Of a stretch of DNA of 46,151 bases, positions 39,934-46,151 are shown in pieces. How positions within the stretch are numbered: position 1 is the stretch's first letter; every line of letters starts with the position of its first letter. Source of the DNA: Pseudomonas putida W15Oct28 (GTDB taxonomy: Bacteria; Pseudomonadota; Gammaproteobacteria; Pseudomonadales; Pseudomonadaceae); assembly GCF_000708715.2 (NCBI RefSeq), contig NZ_JENB01000040.1, positions 1 through 46,151 of the forward strand, read 5' to 3'. The position numbers and the translations under genes were made by a program. Under the pieces are notes generated by a model. The model was not told the origin of the DNA. It saw nothing but the letters and a program-made list of their open reading frames with translations, and did no database searches.

Positions 39934-40752
39934 TTACTTGAACCTGCGCTCCACGCCTTTCTCGACCAGAATCTTCGCCGAAATCTCTTCCACCGAAAAA
40001 TGCGTGGAATTGATGTTGGGAATGTTCTCGCGGCGGAACAGGCTCTCTACCTCGCGCACTTCGAACTCGCACTGGGCAAAGCTGGAATAGCGGCTGTTGG
40101 GCTTGCGTTCGTGGCGGATGGCGGTAAGGCGGTCGGGGTCGATGGTCAGGCCGAACAGCTTGCTGTGGTGCTTTTTCAGCACCGCCGGCAGCTGCAGGCG
40201 CTCCATGTCATCTTCGGTCAGCGGATAGTTGGCGGCGCGGATGCCGAACTGCATGGCCATGTACAGGCAGGTGGGGGTCTTGCCGCAGCGTGACACACCC
40301 ACCAGAATCAGGTCGGCCTTGTCGTAGTAGTGGGTGCGCGCACCGTCGTCGTTGTCCAGGGCGAAATTCACCGCCTCGATGCGTTCCATGTAGTTGGAAT
40401 TGCCGCCAATCGAGTGCGATTTGCCCACGGAATACGACGAATGGGCGGTCAATTCCTGCTCCAGCGGGGATAAAAACGAAGAAAAGATGTCGATCATGAA
40501 GCCGTTCGACGTTGCCAGGATCTCCCGGATGTCCTGGTTGACGATGGTGTCGAAGATGATCGGGCGCACCCCGTCACGCTCGGCCGCAGCGTTGATTTGC
40601 TGGACCATGGTCCGCGCTTTGTCTGGCGAATCGATGTACGGACGGGTGAATTTGTTGAACGGAATGCTCTCGAATTGCGCGAGCAAACTCTGGCCCAGGG
40701 TTTCGGCAGTGATACCGGTGCCGTCGGAGATGAAGAACGCGGTTCGTTTCAT
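39934..40752 (-). CDS. ppsR: PEP synthase regulatory protein (ADP-dependent kinase/Pi-dependent phosphorylase)
   Basis: A 272-residue bifunctional regulator (DUF299/PSRP). It inactivates PEP synthase by ADP-dependent phosphorylation of a Thr next to the catalytic His and reactivates it by phosphorolysis. The N terminus (RTAFFISDGTGITAETLGQS) and the P-loop GVSRCGKTP (about residues 152-160) are characteristic, as is the RSYSSF-like segment (here NSRYSSFAQCEFEV). The start at 40752 gives MKRTAFFISD, the conserved beginning; the frame continues further but without family sequence. It is divergent from its target, ppsA, across 191 bp, the usual gene arrangement. Confidence 0.95.
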   Translation of the reverse strand: MKRTAFFISDGTGITAETLGQSLLAQFESIPFNKFTRPYIDSPDKARTMVQQINAAAERDGVRPIIFDTIVNQDIREILATSNGFMIDIFSSFLSPLEQELTAHSSYSVGKSHSIGGNSNYMERIEAVNFALDNDDGARTHYYDKADLILVGVSRCGKTPTCLYMAMQFGIRAANYPLTEDDMERLQLPAVLKKHHSKLFGLTIDPDRLTAIRHERKPNSRYSSFAQCEFEVREVESLFRRENIPNINSTHFSVEEISAKILVEKGVERRFK

Positions 40753-40870
40753 TTGCGATCTGGGCCTTAAGCTGATGACGAATCTTGGATATGATAAGTT
40801 CGGTTTGCCGAATGCGGCTTCGACATTCTGCCACATTTGCAGGCGCTATTTTCCAGGTACAGGCCACAAA

Positions 40871-40909
40871 CGCCCGGCCAAGTCACCGAAGACAGGCGGG
40901 CGCCTTTTT
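40871..40909 (+). terminator. Terminator-like hairpin in the ppsA leader (attenuator candidate)
   Basis: CGCCCGGCC (40871-40879) pairs with GGCGGGCG (40895-40902), 8 bp with one bulged G and a 15-base loop, followed by CC and five T. It points toward ppsA, 35 bp before the start codon. Upstream, AGGCGC (40841-40846) is complementary to GCGCCT (40900-40905) in the 3' arm and could act as an antiterminator. A possible -10 box TATGAT lies at about 40790. Confidence 0.5.
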
Positions 40910-40943
40910 GAGCTTTTCCAACACAGTTAGTGGAGAGATCACC

Positions 40944-43319
40944 TTGGTAGAGTACGTAGTTTCCCTCGATAAGCTCGGCGTCCATGATGTAGAGCATGTG
41001 GGGGGCAAGAACGCATCCCTGGGCGAGATGATCAGCAACCTTGCCGGTGCTGGTGTATCGGTGCCGGGCGGCTTTGCCACTACGGCGCAGGCGTACCGCG
41101 ATTTTCTCGAACAGAGTGGCCTGAACGACAAGATTCACGCCGCGCTCGACGCGCTCGACGTGGATGACATCAATGCCCTGACCAAAACCGGCGCACAAAT
41201 CCGCCAGTGGGTCATGGAAGCCGAATTCCCGGAGCGTCTGAATTCGGAAATCCGAACCGCCTTCGCAGAAATGGCTGCAGGCAACGACAACATGGCCGTT
41301 GCCGTGCGTTCCTCGGCCACCGCCGAAGACTTGCCGGACGCCTCGTTCGCCGGCCAGCAGGAAACCTTCCTCAACATCCGTGGCGTCGACAACGTGATCC
41401 GCGCGGCCAAGGAAGTGTTCGCCTCGCTGTTCAACGACCGCGCCATCGCCTACCGCGTGCACCAGGGCTTCGACCACAAGCTGGTCGCCCTGTCGGCTGG
41501 CGTGCAGCGCATGGTCCGCTCCGAAACCGGCACTGCAGGCGTGATGTTCACCCTCGACACCGAGTCGGGCTTCCGCGACGTGGTGTTCATTACCGGCGCC
41601 TACGGCCTGGGCGAAACCGTGGTGCAGGGTGCGGTGAACCCTGACGAATTCTACGTGCACAAGCAAACCTTGCAGGCCGGCCGCCCGGCCATCCTGCGTC
41701 GCAACCTGGGCAGCAAGGCCATCAAGATGGTCTATGGCGAAGAAGCCAAGGCCGGCCGTTCGGTCAAGACTGTCGAAGTCGACCGTGCCGAGCGTGCGCG
41801 CTTCTGCCTGAGCGACGACGAAGTCAATGAGCTGGCCAAGCAGGCCATGATCATCGAGCAGCACTACCAGCGCCCGATGGACATCGAGTGGGCCAAAGAC
41901 GGTGACGACGGCAAGCTGTACATCGTCCAGGCACGCCCGGAAACGGTGAAAAGCCGTTCCAGCGCCAACGTCATGGAACGCTACCTGCTGAAAGAAAAAG
42001 GCACCGTACTGGTCGAAGGCCGCGCCATCGGCCAGCGCATCGGCGCCGGCAAGGTGCGGGTGATCAACGACGTATCGGAAATGGACAAGGTCCAGCCGGG
42101 CGACGTACTGGTCTCCGACATGACCGACCCGGACTGGGAACCGGTGATGAAGCGCGCCAGTGCCATCGTTACCAACCGCGGCGGCCGTACCTGCCACGCG
42201 GCGATCATCGCCCGTGAGCTGGGTATTCCGGCCGTGGTCGGTTGCGGCAACGCCACCCAGCTGCTGAAAGACGGCCAGGGTGTGACCGTGTCCTGCGCCG
42301 AAGGCGACACCGGTTTCATCTTCGAAGGCGAGCTGGGCTTCGACATCAAGCAGAACTCGGTTGATGCCATGCCGGAGCTGCCGTTCAAGATCATGATGAA
42401 CGTCGGCAACCCCGACCGTGCCTTCGACTTTGCCCAGCTGCCCAACGCCGGTGTCGGCCTGGCGCGTCTGGAGTTCATCATCAACCGCATGATCGGTGTG
42501 CACCCCAAGGCGCTGCTCAACTACGCAGGCCTGCCGCCGGAGCTCAAGGACAGCGTCGACAAGCGTATTGCTGGCTACAGCGACCCGGTCGGCTTCTATG
42601 TCGAGAAGCTGGTCGAAGGCATCAGCACCCTGGCTGCGGCCTTCTACCCGAAAAAGGTCATCGTGCGCCTGTCGGACTTCAAGTCCAACGAGTACGCCAA
42701 CCTGATCGGCGGCAAATTGTACGAGCCGGAAGAAGAAAACCCGATGCTGGGCTTCCGCGGCGCTTCGCGTTACATCAGCGAGTCGTTCCGTGATTGCTTC
42801 GAGCTCGAGTGCCGTGCCCTGAAACGTGTACGCAACGAGATGGGCCTGACCAACGTCGAGATCATGGTACCGTTCGTGCGTACCCTGGGCGAAGCCAGCC
42901 AGGTCGTCGACCTGCTCGCCGAAAACGGCTTGTCCCGTGGCGACAACGGCTTGCGCGTGATCATGATGTGCGAACTGCCGTCCAACGCCATTCTGGCCGA
43001 GGAGTTCCTAGAGTACTTCGACGGCTTCTCGATCGGTTCCAACGACCTGACCCAGCTGACCCTGGGCCTGGACCGTGACTCGGGCATCATCGCCCACCTG
43101 TTCGACGAGCGTAACCCTGCGGTGAAGAAGCTGCTGGCCAACGCCATTGCCGCGTGCAACAAGGCCGGCAAGTACATCGGCATCTGCGGTCAGGGCCCAT
43201 CGGACCACCCGGACCTGGCCAAATGGCTGATGGAGCAGGGCATCGAAAGCGTGTCGCTGAACCCGGACTCGGTACTCGAGACCTGGTTCTTCCTGGCCGA
43301 GGGCCAGGGCGCAGCCTGA
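40944..43319 (+). CDS. ppsA: Phosphoenolpyruvate synthase
   Basis: A 791-residue cytosolic enzyme that makes PEP from pyruvate and ATP, the entry to gluconeogenesis. The N-terminal ATP-binding domain starts VGGKNASLGEMISNLAGAGV and includes AVRSSATAEDLPDASFAGQQ. The phosphohistidine domain has GGRTCHAAIIARELGIPAVV with His418 in TCHA; the adjacent Thr is the PpsR target. The C-terminal TIM-barrel carries VGLARLEFI and GSNDLTQLTLGLDRDS, with ICGQGPSDHP near the end. The start is a TTG at 40944, after GGAGAGATCACC; no ATG or GTG gives the conserved LVEYVVSLDKLGVHDV start. Length matches E. coli PpsA (792). Confidence 0.96.
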   Translation: MVEYVVSLDKLGVHDVEHVGGKNASLGEMISNLAGAGVSVPGGFATTAQAYRDFLEQSGLNDKIHAALDALDVDDINALTKTGAQIRQWVMEAEFPERLNSEIRTAFAEMAAGNDNMAVAVRSSATAEDLPDASFAGQQETFLNIRGVDNVIRAAKEVFASLFNDRAIAYRVHQGFDHKLVALSAGVQRMVRSETGTAGVMFTLDTESGFRDVVFITGAYGLGETVVQGAVNPDEFYVHKQTLQAGRPAILRRNLGSKAIKMVYGEEAKAGRSVKTVEVDRAERARFCLSDDEVNELAKQAMIIEQHYQRPMDIEWAKDGDDGKLYIVQARPETVKSRSSANVMERYLLKEKGTVLVEGRAIGQRIGAGKVRVINDVSEMDKVQPGDVLVSDMTDPDWEPVMKRASAIVTNRGGRTCHAAIIARELGIPAVVGCGNATQLLKDGQGVTVSCAEGDTGFIFEGELGFDIKQNSVDAMPELPFKIMMNVGNPDRAFDFAQLPNAGVGLARLEFIINRMIGVHPKALLNYAGLPPELKDSVDKRIAGYSDPVGFYVEKLVEGISTLAAAFYPKKVIVRLSDFKSNEYANLIGGKLYEPEEENPMLGFRGASRYISESFRDCFELECRALKRVRNEMGLTNVEIMVPFVRTLGEASQVVDLLAENGLSRGDNGLRVIMMCELPSNAILAEEFLEYFDGFSIGSNDLTQLTLGLDRDSGIIAHLFDERNPAVKKLLANAIAACNKAGKYIGICGQGPSDHPDLAKWLMEQGIESVSLNPDSVLETWFFLAEGQGAA

Positions 43320-43330
43320 CCCGGTGAAAC

Positions 43331-43367
43331 GCGGGGGGACGTCTGGCGTACCCCCGCCTGGTTTTTT
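43331..43367 (+). terminator. Intrinsic terminator of ppsA
   Basis: GCGGGGG (43331-43337) pairs with CCCCCGC (43351-43357), and CTGGTTTTTT follows. Confidence 0.8.
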
Positions 43368-43421
43368 CCAGGGCGTGTTCCAGTAATGGTTCCCGCCCTT
43401 TTTTGTGCACCAAGCAACCTT

Positions 43422-44414
43422 ATGCAAAGCAGCAGCATTCTATTTCCCGTGGCCCTGCTCAGTGCCGAGCGCCGCGGCGACCTCAGCGAAGACGTGTACC
43501 GGATCAAGGCCGGCAATGGCCCTGACCCTAGCGTCGAGCTTGCCATTACCCGTCTGGGGCTGGCCGATCAGGGCCAGCCTCTGGGCGTGCCGGTCATTCT
43601 CCTGCACGGCAGTTTTTCCAATCGGCGTTTCTGGTACTCGCCCAAAGGGGTTGGCCTGGGCGCCTACCTCGCCCGTGCCGGTTTCGATGTGTGGATCCCG
43701 GAAATGCGCGGCCATGGCCTGTCGCCGCGTAACCACGCCTGGCAGCACAACAACGTAGCCGCCTATGCCCGTGATGACCTGCCGCTGATTGCCGCGTTCG
43801 TGCGCGAGCAGTCGGGCCAGGCGCCACACTGGATTGGCCATTCCCTGGGCGGCACTACCTTGGCGGCCGCCTTGGGTGGTGGTTTTCTGGCTGCCGGGGA
43901 GGTGGCCAGCGTGGCGCTGTTCGGCACCCAGATCAGCCGCGTCTATTGGCCGTTGAAAGTGCCGCCGCTGGCGTGGGGCGCGAAGCTGGTGCTCAAGCGT
44001 TGGGGGCAGATATCCGGGCCACGTTTCAAGCGTGGGCCGGAGGATGAGCCGATCGGCCTGGCGCTGGAGAGCATGCGCTGGCACGGCCTGTTCGGGCGCT
44101 TTGGCGACAAGCAGAACGACTGGTGGGCGGGGCTGGCAGAGGTGGATGTGCCGCTGCTGGCGGTGGCTGGCGAGGGGGACTTCCAGGACCCGGTGTGGGC
44201 CTGCCGCAAGCTGTTCGAGCAGTTGGGGGGTGAGCGCAAGCAGTTCCTGCGGCTGGGGCGTGAGGAAGGCTTCGACGCCTTCGGGCATGTCGACATGCTG
44301 GTGAGCAAGGCCGCGCAGGTGCAGGTGTGGCCGCTGGTGGAGCGCTGGTTGCGCAACCCGCTGCTGCCGGTGCATGAGTCCACTGTGGCAGCGGATCCCT
44401 TGCCAGCCAGTTGA
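43422..44414 (+). CDS. Alpha/beta-fold hydrolase
   Basis: A 330-residue hydrolase of the alpha/beta fold. The oxyanion motif is LLHGSFSNR (about residues 60-68), the nucleophile elbow GHSLGG with Ser141, the acid is probably the Asp in GEGDFQDP, and the catalytic His is in FGHVDML. EMRGHGLSPR after strand 4 is typical of the family. No signal peptide is visible, so it is likely cytosolic. The natural substrate is unknown; esterase or lipase-like activity is the generic expectation. The start at 43422 has only a weak ribosome site. It follows the ppsA terminator by 55 bp and is followed by a REPIN, so it is probably transcribed alone. Confidence 0.85.
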   Translation: MQSSSILFPVALLSAERRGDLSEDVYRIKAGNGPDPSVELAITRLGLADQGQPLGVPVILLHGSFSNRRFWYSPKGVGLGAYLARAGFDVWIPEMRGHGLSPRNHAWQHNNVAAYARDDLPLIAAFVREQSGQAPHWIGHSLGGTTLAAALGGGFLAAGEVASVALFGTQISRVYWPLKVPPLAWGAKLVLKRWGQISGPRFKRGPEDEPIGLALESMRWHGLFGRFGDKQNDWWAGLAEVDVPLLAVAGEGDFQDPVWACRKLFEQLGGERKQFLRLGREEGFDAFGHVDMLVSKAAQVQVWPLVERWLRNPLLPVHESTVAADPLPAS

Positions 44415-44430
44415 TCTTTCATTGCCTGTA

Positions 44431-44531
44431 CCGGCCCCTTCGCGGGCAGGCCCGCTCCCACAAGTACTCCACAGGCCTTGAGGGCAGTGGTGTTCTTGTG
44501 GGAGCGGGGGTGCCCGCGCAAGGGCCGGTAC
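44431..44531. repeat. REPIN, family I
   Basis: The outer TACCGGCCC and GGGCCGGTA, plus the REP cores CGCGGGCAGGCCCGCTCCCA and TGGGAGCGGGGGTGCCCGCG, form a nearly continuous 30-bp pair of arms. It fills most of the 219-bp gap between the hydrolase and rraA. Confidence 0.85.
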
Positions 44532-44633
44532 AGGATGAATACAAATGACTGCTTGGTCCCGGATGACTGCGACAGCCTCCAAGGTGTAGCCTTGGCCGAT
44601 ACCCGCTTTCGTTGTGACTGACAGGAGCCTCCC

Positions 44634-45125
44634 ATGCAGCATTACGTAACGCCCGACCTGTGTGACGCCTACCCGGACCTGGTACAAGTGCTGGAACCGA
44701 TGTTCAGCAATTTCGGCGGCCGCGACTCGTTCGGTGGCCAGATCGTCACCATCAAGTGCTTCGAGGACAACTCGCTGGTCAAGGAGCAGGTCGAACTCGA
44801 CGGCAAGGGCAAGGTGCTGGTAGTCGATGGCGGTGGCTCGCTGCGCCGCGCGCTGTTGGGCGACATGCTCGCCGAAAAGGCCGCCAAGAACGGTTGGGAA
44901 GGCCTGGTGATCTACGGCTGCGTGCGTGACGTGGACGTATTGATCCAGACCGACGTCGGCGTGCAGGCCCTGGCCAGTCACCCGATGAAAACCGACAAGC
45001 GCGGCATCGGTGACCTCAACGTGGCGGTGACCTTCGCCGGGGTAACCTTCCGCCCGGGCGAGTATGTGTATGCCGACAACAATGGCGTGCTGGTCTCGCC
45101 AAGCCCGCTGAAAATGCCGGAGTGA
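44634..45125 (+). CDS. rraA: RraA family protein (RNase E activity regulator)
   Basis: A 163-residue protein of the RraA family. It carries LVVDGGGSLRRALLGDMLAE, the GCVRDVD motif, and a trimer-forming C terminus (GVTFRPGEYVYADNNGVLVS). In E. coli RraA binds RNase E and lowers its activity. The fold is shared with HMG/CHA aldolases and oxaloacetate decarboxylases, whose catalytic Arg-Asp pair corresponds to the RD here, so a side activity on oxo acids is possible. The start follows AGGAG at seven bases. The ZntB-like transporter gene begins 27 bp after the stop, suggesting cotranscription. Confidence 0.92.
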   Translation: MQHYVTPDLCDAYPDLVQVLEPMFSNFGGRDSFGGQIVTIKCFEDNSLVKEQVELDGKGKVLVVDGGGSLRRALLGDMLAEKAAKNGWEGLVIYGCVRDVDVLIQTDVGVQALASHPMKTDKRGIGDLNVAVTFAGVTFRPGEYVYADNNGVLVSPSPLKMPE

Positions 45126-45152
45126 TGCGCCGCACGCGCTGATGGAGCTTTG

Positions 45153-46148
45153 ATGTTCGAGGAAGACAACGCGCAGTGGGGGCTGGTGCATGCCCTGGTG
45201 CTCGATGGTAAAGGCGGCGCGCGCTCGATTGCCCGTACCGAACTGGACGACCTGCAGCTGCAACCGGAGCAGAGCCTGTGGCTGCACTGGGACCGCAGCC
45301 ATCCACAAACCCGCACCTGGCTGCTGCATGACAGCGGCCTGAGCGAGTTCGCCTGCGAGCTGCTGCTGGAAGAAAACACCCGGCCGCGCCTGCTGCCCAT
45401 GGCTGACGAACAGCTGTTGCTGTTTTTGCGTGGGGTCAACCTCAACCCGGGCGCAGAGCCCGAAGACATGGTCTCGGTGCGCATCTTCGCCCAGGCGCAG
45501 CGGGTCATCTCGCTGCGCTTGCGGCCGTTGCGCGCCAGTGACGAGATTCTCCAGTTGCTGGAGCAGGGCAGGGGGCCGAAGTCGGCTTCCGAGCTGTTGC
45601 TGCTGATGGGCGAACTGCTGACTGAAAAGGTCCAGGGCCTGGTCAGCGACCTGTCCGAACTGGTCGACCTGGAAGAAGAAAAGGTCGAAGCCGACGAACG
45701 GTACACCCCGGAAAACGGCAGCCTGCAGCAGATCCGCCGGCGTGCAGCGGGCCTGAGGCGGTTCCTGGCCCCGCAGCGGGACATCTACGCCCAGCTGTCG
45801 CGCAGCAAATGGAGCTGGTTTGCCGATGCCGATGCCGATTACTGGAACGAGCTGAACAACAGCCTGATCCGCTACCTCGAAGAGCTGGAGCTGACCCGCG
45901 AGCGTGCTGCGCTGGTGCTGGAAAGCGAAGACCGCCGGCGCAGCGAGCGGATGAACCGCACGATGTACCGCTTTGGCATCATCACCTGCATCTTCTTGCC
46001 CATGAGCTTTATTACCGGGCTGCTGGGCATCAATGTCGGCGGTATCCCGGGGGCAGAAAACCCCTATGGCTTCCTGTTCGCCTGCATCGTCGTGCTGGGG
46101 CTGGCGGTGGGGCAGTGGTGGATGTTCCGGCGGTTGCGATGGGTCTAG
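45153..46148 (+). CDS. ZntB/CorA-family divalent metal transporter
   Basis: A 331-residue inner-membrane protein of the CorA superfamily, ZntB branch. The long N-terminal cytoplasmic funnel (about 1-265) includes the stalk helix ALVLESEDRRRSERMNRTMY. Two C-terminal membrane helices follow, FGIITCIFLPMSFITGLLGI and FLFACIVVLGLAVGQWWMFR. The loop motif is GIN in LLGINVGGIPG, as in ZntB (GVN) rather than the GMN of CorA Mg2+ channels, so zinc or another transition metal is more likely than magnesium. The ATG at 45153 follows GGAG; a TTG sits one codon earlier. The stop codon ends three bases before the window edge, so the gene is complete. Confidence 0.9.
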   Translation: MFEEDNAQWGLVHALVLDGKGGARSIARTELDDLQLQPEQSLWLHWDRSHPQTRTWLLHDSGLSEFACELLLEENTRPRLLPMADEQLLLFLRGVNLNPGAEPEDMVSVRIFAQAQRVISLRLRPLRASDEILQLLEQGRGPKSASELLLLMGELLTEKVQGLVSDLSELVDLEEEKVEADERYTPENGSLQQIRRRAAGLRRFLAPQRDIYAQLSRSKWSWFADADADYWNELNNSLIRYLEELELTRERAALVLESEDRRRSERMNRTMYRFGIITCIFLPMSFITGLLGINVGGIPGAENPYGFLFACIVVLGLAVGQWWMFRRLRWV

Positions 46149-46151
46149 GTG

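Noticed and set aside
1..46151. rRNA, tRNA, insertion sequence, prophage or attachment site
   Set aside because: I looked for cloverleaf ends, transposase motifs and integrase genes and saw none; base composition is even throughout.

Overview
The window reads as chromosomal DNA of a fluorescent pseudomonad, most likely the Pseudomonas putida group. It is GC-rich and densely coding. Its gene spaces are full of REP/REPIN palindromes of the P. putida type, with a core close to GTGGGAGCGGGC-GTG-CCCGCGAA. Several genes are typical of Pseudomonas: a 180-kDa-class NAD-glutamate dehydrogenase, the divergent ppsR/ppsA pair, rraA followed by a ZntB-like transporter, OprD and CitMHS carboxylate uptake, and DUF6124/DUF3077 small proteins. 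From memory, not from a search, the order resembles the stretch of the P. putida KT2440 chromosome upstream of sigX-oprF. I see no rRNA, tRNA, CRISPR array, insertion sequence or prophage.

Layout. 0.3-2.5 kb: a bifunctional mannitol-1-phosphate dehydrogenase/phosphatase. 2.9-9.7 kb: a DUF3144 protein, then a LysR regulator divergent from a carboxylate module (PrpF/GalD-like isomerase, DctA-type symporter, CitMHS transporter, OprD porin). 9.7-14.9 kb: a CsbD-like protein, then SoxR divergent from an RND efflux pair, with a SoxR box in a 19-bp promoter spacer. 15.1-18.7 kb: a GntR/UTRA regulator divergent from a fumarase/aspartase-superfamily lyase and a second DctA-type symporter. 18.8-23.8 kb: an AraC regulator and a tripartite EmrAB/outer-membrane-factor pump on one strand. 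24.1-24.8 kb: a DUF6124-DUF3077 pair behind an unusual leader. 24.9-27.3 kb: GNAT and NUDIX enzymes and a small membrane/periplasmic pair. 27.4-31.4 kb: an iron-type cell-surface signalling system (ECF sigma, FecR-like regulator, TonB receptor). 31.8-34.1 kb: lysA and divergent lysR. 34.3-39.8 kb: a small acidic protein and gdhB. 39.9-43.3 kb: ppsR and ppsA. 43.4-46.15 kb: an alpha/beta hydrolase, rraA and a ZntB-like transporter at the window edge.

How the parts fit. Two separately regulated carboxylate modules flank a redox-responsive pump and feed C4 or C6 acids into central metabolism. gdhB and ppsA/ppsR then control carbon flow from glutamate to 2-oxoglutarate and from pyruvate to phosphoenolpyruvate. 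Five of the regulator-target pairs have a visible candidate operator between them.

The most striking non-coding signal is the 24111-24286 leader of the DUF6124 gene. One segment is complementary both to an upstream copy and to a downstream copy that includes the Shine-Dalgarno sequence (anti-anti-SD, anti-SD, SD). A separate 16-bp stem is interlaced with it. I do not recognise it as a named RNA class; it is the best candidate here for an undescribed regulatory element.
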